A stretch of DNA of 7,643 nucleotides from Gordonia sp. (in: high G+C Gram-positive bacteria) (GTDB lineage: Bacteria; Actinomycetota; Actinomycetes; Mycobacteriales; Mycobacteriaceae), in NCBI GenBank assembly GCA_030152405.1, contig JASLJL010000282.1:1-7643 (forward strand), in the 5' to 3' direction. Positions within the stretch are counted from its first letter, which is position 1. Every line of letters starts with the position of its first letter. The position numbers and the translations under genes are program-made. Under the pieces are notes generated by a model that saw only the letters and a program-made list of their open reading frames with translations, did no database searches and was not told where the DNA came from. Shown piece after piece: positions 1 through 6,071 of the stretch.

Positions 1-301
1 GGCAGGTGGCGTCGATCGTCTTGAGGCTGCGTTCGGCCGCAGTGCGGTGCACCTCCGGCGAGACGCCGTGCGCCGAGAACACGACTATGGCGCCCTCGGG
101 CACCTCGTCGGTCTCGCTGACGAACACGGCGCCGCGGTCCGTCAGGGTGTCGACCACGTGTCTGTTGTGAACGATCTCCTTACGGACGTAGACGGGGGCG
201 CCGTGCTTGTCGAGTGCTCGTTCGACTGTCTCGACGGCGCGGTCGACGCCTGCGCAGTAGCCGCGCGGCGACGCGAGGAGGATTCGCTTGGATTCAGCCA
301 T
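1..301 (-). CDS. ispH: 4-hydroxy-3-methylbut-2-enyl diphosphate reductase (IspH/LytB), N-terminal part
   Basis: IspH is the [4Fe-4S] enzyme that reduces HMBPP to isopentenyl and dimethylallyl diphosphate, the last step of the cytoplasmic non-mevalonate (MEP) pathway. Reading the minus strand from ATG at 301 gives 100 codons before the left edge cuts the gene; the family is usually a little over 300 residues. Visible hallmarks are [12 protein letters not shown] at about 12-23, with Cys16 the first cluster ligand; KEIVHN at 41-46, with the substrate-binding His45; FSAHGVSP at 75-82, with His78; and IDATC at the edge, with Cys100 the second cluster ligand. No Shine-Dalgarno sequence precedes the ATG, but TAGTCT ends 7 nt upstream, so translation may be leaderless. 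The gene is divergent from the gene at 336 with only 34 bp between them, the arrangement I remember for Rv1110/Rv1109c. Mycobacteria often carry a second ispH paralogue, which cannot be assessed here. Confidence 0.96.
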   Translation of the reverse strand, partial: MAESKRILLASPRGYCAGVDRAVETVERALDKHGAPVYVRKEIVHNRHVVDTLTDRGAVFVSETDEVPEGAIVVFSAHGVSPEVHRTAAERSLKTIDATC

Positions 302-306
302 AACAT
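301..306 (+). promoter_or_regulatory. candidate -10 element for the 336-2415 operon
   Basis: TAACAT fits TAnnnT and would start transcription near 313, leaving a short leader that contains the GAGAAGG ribosome-binding site at 322-328. It overlaps the ispH start codon, so the two divergent promoters would be interlocked. No clear -35 box is present, so this is a weak candidate. Confidence 0.22.
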
Positions 307-308
307 CA

Positions 309-314
309 AGACTA
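309..314 (-). promoter_or_regulatory. candidate -10 element for leaderless ispH
   Basis: On the minus strand TAGTCT fits the actinobacterial TAnnnT -10 consensus and is followed by exactly 7 nt and then the ispH ATG. That spacing would put the first transcribed base at or next to the A of the start codon. No convincing -35 box was seen at 16-19 nt. The call rests on spacing and the missing Shine-Dalgarno sequence. Confidence 0.35.
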
Positions 315-335
315 CGGCTGTGAGAAGGTGTTTAC

Positions 336-986
336 ATGAATCGTCCTCCGTACCCTGCCCGCGTGGTCGCTGGTCTGCTGGTCACGACCGTTGAGGAGAC
401 CCGGAAACTTCCTACCCGGGTCGTCACCCTGCCGATGTCTGCGGTGAGCAGCGTGCTCCAGGCGGGCATGCGACTGCAGCAGAACATCGCAGAGCTCGCC
501 ATCAAGGGCGACGAGGCCCTGGCCCCCATCTTCGACAAGGCCGAAGAGCAGCCCGAGTGGGCTCGCTTCGACGACGACGAGCCGGTCGCCGACGCGGTCG
601 AGTCCGTTCCCGAGCCCGAACCCACGCCGCCCGCCACTCCGGCGGCTCCGGCCGCCTCCGCTCCGGTGACGGAGAACGCCGACGCCGCTGCCGGACGGCA
701 CGCGCTGTTCAGCACCGTTCCCGCGGACTTCTCCCCCGGCGCGACCGAGGCCGCACCCAAGGAAGCCGCGCCCAAGGTCGACGGATCGGCGCCGCAGGTC
801 GCCGTCGACCTCGACTACGACGCGCTCACGTTGGCGCAGCTCCGCGCCAAGGTCCGCACCCTCGATGCGGAGACGCTGCAGGTCCTGGCCGACTACGAGC
901 GCGGCAACCGCAATCGCTCCCCGTTCGTGACGATGATCGACAACCGGATCGTCAGCCAGCAGAAGAAGGCCGACGCCGGCCAGTGA
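336..986 (+). CDS. lipid droplet-associated protein family (Rv1109c-like)
   Basis: This is a 216-residue protein with three parts. Residues 1-75 are a conserved amphipathic region containing [20 protein letters not shown] and [18 protein letters not shown]. Residues 76-155 are an acidic then Pro/Ala-rich linker, probably disordered. Residues 158-205 form a C-terminal module ([29 protein letters not shown]) of a helix-loop-helix type common at the ends of actinobacterial proteins. There is no signal peptide or clear membrane span. The match to the mycobacterial Rv1109c family, which I recall as named lipid droplet-associated, is from memory and gene order. The molecular role is unknown, though the amphipathic N-terminus would suit a lipid surface. 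The ATG follows GAGAAGG at 322-328 with 7 nt spacing. Its stop overlaps the xseA start (GTGA), so it is the first gene of an operon with exodeoxyribonuclease VII. Confidence 0.82.
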   Translation: MNRPPYPARVVAGLLVTTVEETRKLPTRVVTLPMSAVSSVLQAGMRLQQNIAELAIKGDEALAPIFDKAEEQPEWARFDDDEPVADAVESVPEPEPTPPATPAAPAASAPVTENADAAAGRHALFSTVPADFSPGATEAAPKEAAPKVDGSAPQVAVDLDYDALTLAQLRAKVRTLDAETLQVLADYERGNRNRSPFVTMIDNRIVSQQKKADAGQ

Positions 987-2200
987 CGTCGCCCGAAGAG
1001 CCGTGGCCGGTACGCACGCTGAGCTTCAAGATCGGCGAGTGGGTCCACAAGCTCGGTCAGGTGTGGGTGGAAGGGCAGTTGACGCAGATCAACGCCCGCC
1101 CCGGCATGCGAACCGCGTTCCTCACGTTGCGCGACCCCGCCGCCGACATGTCGATCTCGGTCACCTGTGACCCGAACCTGTTGCGCCGCAGTCCCGTCCC
1201 CTTGACGGACGGGACTCGCGTCGTCGTCTGCGGACGGCCGAGCTTCTACCCGGGCCGGGGCACGCTGTCGCTCCGCATCACCGACATCCGCCCGGTCGGG
1301 ATCGGCGAGCTGCTGGCCAGGATCGAGCGCATCAAAGCACTGTTGTCCGCGGAGGGTCTCTTCGACGCTCGCCGCAAACGTCCGCTGCCGTTCCTCCCGC
1401 ACACCGTCGGGCTCATCAGCGGGCGAGCGAGCGCGGCGCAGCGCGACGTGGTCGCGGTGGCCGAGGAACGCTGGTCGGCCGTGCGGTTCGACATCCGGGA
1501 CACCCCCGTCCAGGGGCCCACCGCCGTCCCCGCGATCCTCACGCAGTTGGCCGAGCTCGACGCCGATCCGCGCGTGCAGGTGATCATCATCGCGCGCGGC
1601 GGCGGCAGCGTCGAAGATCTCTTGCCCTTCTCCGACGAGACCTTGCTGCGCGCGGTTGCGGACTGCCGGACGCCGGTGGTCAGCGCGATCGGCCACGAAC
1701 CGGACACTCCCCTGCTCGATCTCGTCGCCGACGTCCGGGCCGCGACCCCGACCGACGCCGCGAAGCGCGTCGTCCCCGATGTGACGGCCGAACTGCGGGC
1801 GATCGCCGTGCTGCGTGAACGCAGTGCCCACGCGCTGCGCAACTGGGTGCACCGCGAGCAGCGTGTGCTCGACGGACTGCGGGCTCGGCCGGTGTTGGCT
1901 CGGCCGTTGACGATGATCGACGGCAGGCAGGACAAGGTCGATTCCGCCGTCGTCGACATCAGACGCAGCGTCAGGCATCTCGTGACCGTCGAGGAGCATC
2001 GCCACGCCCAGTTCGCGGCCCGCCTCGCCACCCTCGGCCCCGCCAAGACGCTCGCGCGGGGCTACGCCGTCGTCCAGCGCACCGATACCGACCGTCCGCA
2101 CGCCGTGGCGTCCGTCGACGACCTGCCCGTGGGCGCGCAGGTGCGCATCCGGGTGTCCGACGGGTCCGTTCACGCGACCATCGAAGGAGAACACGCATGA
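983..2200 (+). CDS. xseA: exodeoxyribonuclease VII large subunit
   Basis: XseA is the catalytic subunit of exonuclease VII, which with XseB degrades single-stranded DNA from either end into acid-soluble oligonucleotides in repair and mismatch correction. The protein is 405 residues from GTG at 983, somewhat shorter than the 456-residue E. coli enzyme, mostly in the C-terminal helical part. Residues about 10-110 form the OB-fold DNA-binding domain. The catalytic region follows: [14 protein letters not shown] (143-156, Asp155), [16 protein letters not shown] (204-219, Arg205), SAIGHEPD (234-241, His238 and Asp241) and [12 protein letters not shown]. The tail contains ARGYAVVQ. The GTG is preferred because it overlaps the previous stop as GTGA and because it puts the four catalytic residues at the numbers I recall for E. 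coli XseA. The frame is open upstream to 557, but that would overlap the preceding gene by over 400 bp. Confidence 0.96.
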   Translation: MTSPEEPWPVRTLSFKIGEWVHKLGQVWVEGQLTQINARPGMRTAFLTLRDPAADMSISVTCDPNLLRRSPVPLTDGTRVVVCGRPSFYPGRGTLSLRITDIRPVGIGELLARIERIKALLSAEGLFDARRKRPLPFLPHTVGLISGRASAAQRDVVAVAEERWSAVRFDIRDTPVQGPTAVPAILTQLAELDADPRVQVIIIARGGGSVEDLLPFSDETLLRAVADCRTPVVSAIGHEPDTPLLDLVADVRAATPTDAAKRVVPDVTAELRAIAVLRERSAHALRNWVHREQRVLDGLRARPVLARPLTMIDGRQDKVDSAVVDIRRSVRHLVTVEEHRHAQFAARLATLGPAKTLARGYAVVQRTDTDRPHAVASVDDLPVGAQVRIRVSDGSVHATIEGEHA

Positions 2201-2415
2201 CCGACGCCCCGACCCCGGTGGAGGAACTCTCCTACGAGGACGCCCGCGACGAGCTCGCGCAGGTCGTCGCCGCGCTCGAACACGGTGGCCTCGGACTCGA
2301 CGAGTCCCTCGCTCTGTGGGAGCGCGGCGAAGCGCTCGCCACCCGCTGCACCGCACACCTCGAAGGCGCCCGCGCGCGCATCGAAGAGGCACTCAACGCA
2401 GGCGACGAGGACTGA
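2197..2415 (+). CDS. xseB: exodeoxyribonuclease VII small subunit
   Basis: XseB is the small helical subunit; several copies bind the C-terminal arms of each XseA in the holoenzyme. The product is 72 residues, a normal family length, with the characteristic [18 protein letters not shown] (about 11-28), [19 protein letters not shown] (about 30-48) and a closing coiled-coil-like helix [16 protein letters not shown]. The ATG lies in an ATGA overlap with the xseA stop and has a strong ribosome-binding site, GAAGGAGA at 2183-2190, 6 nt upstream. Overlap plus strong site should keep translation coupled and in excess of XseA, consistent with a multi-copy subunit. It is the last gene of the plus-strand operon. 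Confidence 0.96.
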   Translation: MTDAPTPVEELSYEDARDELAQVVAALEHGGLGLDESLALWERGEALATRCTAHLEGARARIEEALNAGDED

Positions 2416-2439
2416 GTCTCAGACGCTGGCCTCTCACGC

Positions 2440-2489
2440 GTCATTTCGACACCTCGCCTCGGCTTACGCCTCGGAGAGGGCTCAATGAC
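2440..2489. repeat. imperfect inverted repeat, REP-like, between convergent genes
   Basis: GTCATT at 2440-2445 is matched by AATGAC at 2484-2489, with GC-rich partly complementary arms between (CCTCGCCTCGGC on the left, GCCTCGGAGAGG on the right). The inner pairing is imperfect. Its position 24 bp past the xseB stop and before the oppositely oriented DUF4245 gene would suit a transcription terminator in both directions. The GTCATT...AATGAC layout resembles short dispersed palindromes I associate with related actinobacterial genomes; dispersal cannot be shown from one window. Confidence 0.45.
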
Positions 2490-2548
2490 CGGTGAGGGTG
2501 CGCCTCGGTGAGGGCTCAATGACCGGGGAGCGCGCTCCTCGGAGAGGG
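2468..2548. repeat. 34-bp tandem repeat, two full units and a partial third
   Basis: Unit 1 is 2468-2501 and unit 2 is 2502-2535; they match at 30 of 34 positions, sharing the core GAGGGCTCAATGACCGG. A third partial unit, CCTCGGAGAGGG, occupies 2537-2548 and stops 9 bp before the DUF4245 stop codon. Unit 1 contains the right arm of the inverted repeat at 2440-2489, so the array looks like duplication of the right half of a palindromic element. Together with the 24 bases after xseB this accounts for most of the 142-bp gap. Confidence 0.8.
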
Positions 2549-2557
2549 CGGCGCCGG

Positions 2558-3148
2558 CTACCCGGACGGCTTCGGCAACGTGGAGACGATCGGTTGCGCA
2601 GCGGCGACCGCGGCCGCGAGGGTCTGCAGCGACTCGTCCTTGCCCGCGCCCTTCACCGCGATCCGCACATCACCGAAGTCGGCGATCCACGCCTTCTTGT
2701 GGTCGGCGTTCTCGTAGGTGACCCACGTGCGCCCACCCACGTCGCGCGTTCCGGTGCCCGACGCCTCCTCGCCGAGGAGCTGACGCAGGAGCGACTCTTC
2801 CGCGGCGTCGGTCTGCGTGAGCTGCACGTACGCACCGCCGTCGGTGATCCATCCGACGTTGCTCGTGACGGTCGCGTCGAGGTCCTGGGTGGAGCCGGAG
2901 TTGGGCTGCCAACCGGACGGGACCTTCGGATCGCGGATCGGGAACGCCATGTTCGCCGCGTCGGCGTGCAGTCCGCTCGACACGTCGAAGTGCGGGACCG
3001 TCTTCTCGTTCGCGTCACTCCCGAAGCCCCAGCTGCAGCTGCCCGCGACGCCCGCCACGATCAGGATGAGCACGGCGAGCGGGATGAGGGACCACATCAT
3101 GTCCCTGCCGTCCTGCAGGATTCGGGGTTTGTCGGCCATGCGGGCCAT
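2558..3148 (-). CDS. membrane-anchored DUF4245 family protein (Rv1100-like)
   Basis: This 196-residue protein of unknown function has a short positively charged cytoplasmic N-terminus with the family-typical KPRILQDGRDMMWSL (about 7-21), one membrane helix at about 18-36, and an extracytoplasmic domain of about 155 residues. That domain includes VPSGWQPNSG (77-86), VGWITDGGAYVQLTQTD (98-114) and GGRTWVTYE (138-146). Its many Trp and Gly residues suggest a beta-rich fold. Three starts are possible. ATG 3148 has GGGAG 6 nt upstream and is used here. ATG 3139 has GATAAT 7 nt upstream and would be leaderless. GTG 3169 is less likely. A Cys follows the helix (VAGSC), but the lipobox fit is poor. 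The gene is divergent from glpX, as remembered for Rv1100/Rv1099c, and converges on xseB. No biochemical role is proposed. Confidence 0.88.
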   Translation of the reverse strand: MARMADKPRILQDGRDMMWSLIPLAVLILIVAGVAGSCSWGFGSDANEKTVPHFDVSSGLHADAANMAFPIRDPKVPSGWQPNSGSTQDLDATVTSNVGWITDGGAYVQLTQTDAAEESLLRQLLGEEASGTGTRDVGGRTWVTYENADHKKAWIADFGDVRIAVKGAGKDESLQTLAAAVAAAQPIVSTLPKPSG

Positions 3149-3152
3149 TATC
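3147..3152 (-). promoter_or_regulatory. candidate -10 element for DUF4245 gene
   Basis: Minus-strand GATAAT, one mismatch from TATAAT, is followed by 7 nt and ATG 3139. If it is the real -10, the protein would start at 3139 as a leaderless message and the ATG at 3148 would lie inside the promoter. This conflicts with the GGGAG ribosome-binding site of ATG 3148, so only one of the two starts is likely to be used. Confidence 0.3.
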
Positions 3153-3241
3153 CACTCCCGGCGAGGCACCCGGCCGACCCGGGTCCGCCGAGGTCATGAA
3201 AGAATCGAAAGGTCTGTGTTGTGCACTAGGAGTGGAGTCAC

Positions 3242-4231
3242 ATGTCGTCGAAGGAAGCCCCCGACCGTAATCTCGCGATGGAACTCGTGCGAGTCACCGA
3301 GGCGGCGGCTCTCGCTGCCGGCCGCTGGGTGGGACGCGGCGACAAGAACGGCGGCGACGGCGCGGCCGTCGACGCGATGCGCGAACTCCTCTCGACCGTC
3401 TCGATGCGCGGCACCGTCGTCATCGGCGAGGGCGAGAAGGACGAAGCTCCGATGCTGTACAACGGCGAGGTCGTCGGAAACGGCGAGGGCCCCGAGGTCG
3501 ACGTCGCCGTCGACCCGATCGACGGCACCACGCTGATGGCCGAGGGCCGCCCGAACTCGATCGCGGTCATCGCCGTCTCCGAGCGCGGCACCATGTTCGA
3601 TCCGTCGGCCGTGTTCTACATGAACAAGATCGCCGTCGGCCCGGCCGCCAAGGGCGCCATCGACATCGACCAGTCCGTCGAGTGGAACATCAACTCCGTC
3701 GCCGCCGCCAAGGGCATCGACGTCGCCGACCTGACCGTCGTGGTCCTCGACCGCCCGCGTCACGCCGAGCTGATCTCCGAGATCCGCGAGGCAGGCGCCA
3801 AGATCCGCCTGATCTCCGACGGCGACGTCGCCGGCGCGATCGCCGCGGCGGGCGACTACTCGACCGTCGACATGCTGATGGGCATCGGCGGCACCCCCGA
3901 GGGCATCATCAGTGCCGTCGCCATGAAGTGCATGGGCGGCGAGATCCAGGGCAAGCTGTGGCCGAAGGACGAGGCCGAGCGCCAGAAAGCCATCGACGCC
4001 GGTCACGACCTCGATCGCGTCCTCACCAATGAGATCCTCGTCAGCGGCGAGAACTCCTTCTTCTGTGCGACCGGCGTGACCAACGGCGACATGCTCCGTG
4101 GCGTCACCTACCGTCCCAACGGCGCGACCACCCGTTCGCTCGTCATGCGCAGCAAGTCGGGCACGGTCCGCACCGTCGAGGCCGTCCACCAGACGTCGAA
4201 GCTGCGCGAGTTCGCGCGCATCGACCTGTAG
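3242..4231 (+). CDS. glpX: fructose-1,6-bisphosphatase, class II
   Basis: GlpX hydrolyses fructose 1,6-bisphosphate to fructose 6-phosphate and phosphate, the committed step of gluconeogenesis. In mycobacteria and corynebacteria it is the main FBPase, needed for growth on fatty acids and other non-sugar carbon. The 329-residue length is normal. Visible motifs are [12 protein letters not shown] (28-39, Asp34), [12 protein letters not shown] (59-70, Glu63 and Glu65), [10 protein letters not shown] (88-97, metal-binding Asp91 and Asp94), [10 protein letters not shown] (191-200) and MGIGGTPEG (213-221, Glu220). All are intact, so the enzyme should be active and metal-dependent (Mg2+ or Mn2+). The ATG follows AGGAG at 3228-3232 with 9 nt spacing. 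The 93-bp gap to the divergent DUF4245 gene must carry both promoters; no strong -10/-35 pair was recognised for glpX. A hairpin follows the stop. Confidence 0.97.
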   Translation: MSSKEAPDRNLAMELVRVTEAAALAAGRWVGRGDKNGGDGAAVDAMRELLSTVSMRGTVVIGEGEKDEAPMLYNGEVVGNGEGPEVDVAVDPIDGTTLMAEGRPNSIAVIAVSERGTMFDPSAVFYMNKIAVGPAAKGAIDIDQSVEWNINSVAAAKGIDVADLTVVVLDRPRHAELISEIREAGAKIRLISDGDVAGAIAAAGDYSTVDMLMGIGGTPEGIISAVAMKCMGGEIQGKLWPKDEAERQKAIDAGHDLDRVLTNEILVSGENSFFCATGVTNGDMLRGVTYRPNGATTRSLVMRSKSGTVRTVEAVHQTSKLREFARIDL

Positions 4232-4247
4232 ATCGCCGCATCACGCC

Positions 4248-4279
4248 GACGGGCCCCGACCGATTGGTCGGGGCCCGTC
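4248..4279. terminator. perfect hairpin between convergent glpX and ABC ATPase genes
   Basis: A 14-bp perfect stem (GACGGGCCCCGACC and its complement) closes a GATT loop. It lies 16 bp after the glpX stop and 5 bp after the stop of the ATPase gene on the other strand, so it can serve both. Neither side has a clear T-run, as is usual for many actinobacterial hairpin terminators. Confidence 0.85.
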
Positions 4280-4284
4280 CGCGT

Positions 4285-4965
4285 TCACACCCGCACGGCG
4301 TCGAGCCGTCCGTCGAGCATCGTCAGGACGTCGTCGGCGTCGTGGAGGGCGCGGTGGTCGTGGGTGACGAGCAGCGCGGCGATGCCTCGCTCGCGGACGA
4401 GCCCGGTCAGCAACGCCATCGTCTCCGCGGCGCGATGCGAGTCCAGCGCCGACGTCGGTTCGTCGGCCAGAAGCAGCGCGGGCTCGCCCATGAGTGCGCG
4501 GGCGATGTTCACTCGCTGCCGCATGCCGCCGGAGAGTTGATGAGGACGACGGTCCATGGCGCCTGCCAGGCCGACGTCGGCGAGCAGATCACGAGCACGC
4601 GACCTCGCGGCTGAGGGACGTCCACCCGCGATGTGCACGGGCAGCAGAACCTGTTCGAGCGCCGTCAGATCGGGCAGCAGGTTGTCGTGCTGGAAGACGA
4701 AGCCGATCCTGGTGCGGCGCACTGCCGCACGCTGCTCTTCGGTCAGGTCGGTGACGTCGACGCCGTCCACGACGACCCGGCCGGAGTCTGGCGCGACGAG
4801 GGTCCCGGCGACGGACAGGATGCTCGACTTCCCGCACCCGGACGGCCCGGTGAGCCCGACCAGGCGCCCGCGCGGAACGGTCAGCGACACGTCGTCCACG
4901 GCGGTCAGTCGTGCCCCCTCGCCGTCCGGGTAGGTGAGGGTGACATCGGTGAGTTCGAGGGACAT
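4285..4965 (-). CDS. ABC exporter ATP-binding protein (LolD/MacB/HrtA type)
   Basis: This 226-residue cytoplasmic ATPase powers the permease encoded just upstream. All nucleotide-binding motifs are intact: Walker A GPSGCGKSS (40-48), Q-loop Gln92 in FVFQHDNLLP, signature LSGGMRQRV (144-152), Walker B LLLADEPTSALD (164-175) and H-loop His202 in VTHDH. The FQHDNLLPDLTALEQVLLP stretch is typical of the MacB/LolD group that pairs with FtsX-type permeases and works by mechanotransmission. ATG 4965 follows AGGAG with 6 nt spacing. The gap to the permease stop is only 9 bp and the ribosome-binding site overlaps that stop, so the two genes are one operon. The divergent kinase gene points to regulated export, and HrtA of corynebacterial haem exporters is the closest functional analogy. 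Substrate is not shown by the ATPase itself. Confidence 0.95.
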   Translation of the reverse strand: MSLELTDVTLTYPDGEGARLTAVDDVSLTVPRGRLVGLTGPSGCGKSSILSVAGTLVAPDSGRVVVDGVDVTDLTEEQRAAVRRTRIGFVFQHDNLLPDLTALEQVLLPVHIAGGRPSAARSRARDLLADVGLAGAMDRRPHQLSGGMRQRVNIARALMGEPALLLADEPTSALDSHRAAETMALLTGLVRERGIAALLVTHDHRALHDADDVLTMLDGRLDAVRV

Positions 4966-4974
4966 GGTCGTCTC

Positions 4975-5934
4975 CTATCGGTTGAGTGCGATGAGCGGAT
5001 CCACCCTGATCAGTGGCCTGAGCGAGAGTCCGGCGCCTGCCATTCCGAGCACCGCCATGCCCGCGACGAGGCCTGCGGTGGCGGTCACGTCGACCGCGAT
5101 CGGAACGGTCGACGACGCGGCCCACGCTCCGAGCGAGCCCGCCGCGAGTCCGACGACGAGTCCGACGCCCAGCACCAGCGCCGCTTGCCCGAGCCCGTCC
5201 CGCAGCAGATATCGACGGCTCGCACCCATCGCGCGGACCACCGCGAGCGCCCGCACTCGCTGACCGGTCCAGACGGCGAAGAAGCCGCCCACCACGATCG
5301 CCGAGACGCCGACTAGCAGGACCTGGATCAACAGCAGCGACGAGTGCTCCGAGCTGTAGCCAGGAACGAGCGACGGCAGGTCGCGGTGAGCGGTCCGCAC
5401 GGTGCCGGGGACCTCTACGTCGGTGAGCAGAGCCGACGCCGTGTCGCGCCCGGTCGCCTGCGTCCAGACGCGCAACGGCATCGTCAGCACCGGCGTGTGC
5501 GCGTACTTGCCGACGTCGGCGATCGTGTCCACGCGGACGGATGCGTTTCCGATGGTCGCCGTCGATCCGGGTGTCAGTCCGAGTGCTGAGGCCGTGACCG
5601 GGTCCACGGTGACGGTGTCGACGTCGGAGAAGCCGAACGCCGTCACGGCCGCTGCCCGGTCCCCCGCCGTGACACGGGTGGTCGCGACGCCGAGGGTCGG
5701 TACGCCCGCGACCGGTGCGATGCGACTGTCGGTGAGCGACGATGCGGAACCGTCGGCGGCGGTCTGCGTCCGCACGTCGCCCGGCAGGGCTCGGACGGCC
5801 GACGTCGACTCCGCGTCCAGCCCCGCCGCCAGCGACGACAGCATCACCACCATCAGGGCGAGCACTGCTGTCACCCCGGTGATCAGCACGAATCGTCCTC
5901 TGGCGTCGCGGATCTCGCGCCATCCGATGTACAC
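4975..5934 (-). CDS. FtsX-like ABC transporter permease (HrtB/DevC type)
   Basis: This 319-residue permease has the MacB topology: one N-terminal helix (about 15-38), an extracytoplasmic domain of about 160 residues, then three helices (about 200-223, 250-274 and 285-306). It ends with the family-typical PLIRVDPLIALNR. The cytoplasmic loop RVRALAVVRAMGASRRYLLRDGLGQA (227-251) is the coupling region for the ATPase. The opening MYIGWREIRDARGRFVLITG is similar, as I remember it, to HrtB haem-exporter permeases of corynebacteria. Two copies probably pair with two ATPases. GTG 5934 was chosen because AAGGAG lies 6 nt upstream; the frame stays open upstream to 6378, but that would cross the divergent kinase gene. 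A 10-bp direct repeat covers the start. Haem export is an inference; peptide or lipid efflux are alternatives. Confidence 0.92.
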   Translation of the reverse strand: MYIGWREIRDARGRFVLITGVTAVLALMVVMLSSLAAGLDAESTSAVRALPGDVRTQTAADGSASSLTDSRIAPVAGVPTLGVATTRVTAGDRAAAVTAFGFSDVDTVTVDPVTASALGLTPGSTATIGNASVRVDTIADVGKYAHTPVLTMPLRVWTQATGRDTASALLTDVEVPGTVRTAHRDLPSLVPGYSSEHSSLLLIQVLLVGVSAIVVGGFFAVWTGQRVRALAVVRAMGASRRYLLRDGLGQAALVLGVGLVVGLAAGSLGAWAASSTVPIAVDVTATAGLVAGMAVLGMAGAGLSLRPLIRVDPLIALNR

Positions 5935-5962
5935 GGTGTCTCCTTTGTTCTGCGGTGTCTCC
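5934..5962. repeat. direct repeat CGGTGTCTCC x2, 19 bp apart, at permease start
   Basis: CGGTGTCTCC occurs at 5934-5943 and 5953-5962. The copy nearest the gene covers the permease ribosome-binding site and the first base of its start codon. The start-to-start distance of 19 bp is close to two helical turns, so a dimeric regulator could contact both on the same DNA face. It could also be chance duplication of a ribosome-binding site. Confidence 0.4.
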
Positions 5963-6071
5963 AGCCTCTCGTCGAACGGGGTCGGTCGGCATCGCCCGCA
6001 CGGGTCGTCTTCGCATCCATCGAAAGGTGCACTGGTCGAGTCGAGCGCGGTCCGGCGGTGATACTGGGTGA
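5935..6071. promoter_or_regulatory. divergent control region between exporter and kinase
   Basis: These 137 bp contain no supported gene and must hold promoters for the exporter operon (minus) and the two-component operon (plus). On the plus strand GATACT at 6060-6065 is a -10-like hexamer 6 nt before the kinase GTG. No convincing -10/-35 pair was seen on the minus strand, consistent with an exporter promoter that needs an activator. The response regulator is the expected binder, by analogy with ChrA and HrrA. Confidence 0.5.
6060..6065 (+). promoter_or_regulatory. candidate -10 element for leaderless kinase message
   Basis: GATACT, preceded by GGT, sits 6 nt before GTG 6072, the distance expected if transcription begins at the start codon. 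There is no clear -35 box. The missing ribosome-binding site for this gene supports the idea. Confidence 0.33.

Noticed and set aside
557..982. Upstream extension of the xseA frame
   Set aside because: The translation is Arg-rich without domain sense and overlaps the gene at 336. The GTG at 983 forms a GTGA overlap and gives the expected catalytic residue positions.
893..2392. Long minus-strand open frame of 499 codons across xseA and xseB
   Set aside because: It is an antisense shadow of high-GC coding sequence: Arg/Gly-rich translation with no recognisable domain, opposite two clearly identified genes.
2468..2548. Possible CRISPR array at the 34-bp repeat
   Set aside because: The units are directly adjacent without spacers and there are no cas genes nearby.
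3029..3040. Lipoprotein attachment site (VAGSC) after the DUF4245 membrane helix
   Set aside because: The residue three before the Cys is Ala and the motif does not fit the usual LxGC lipobox, so a plain membrane anchor is more likely.
2492..3199. Plus-strand open frame of 235 codons opposite DUF4245
   Set aside because: It starts inside the repeat array, has shadow-like Arg/Asp/Gly-rich composition, and the minus strand encodes a coherent membrane protein.
3194..4189. Minus-strand open frame of 331 codons opposite glpX
   Set aside because: Its Asp/Gly/Ala/His-rich composition is typical of antisense GC-rich coding DNA, while glpX on the other strand has every catalytic motif.
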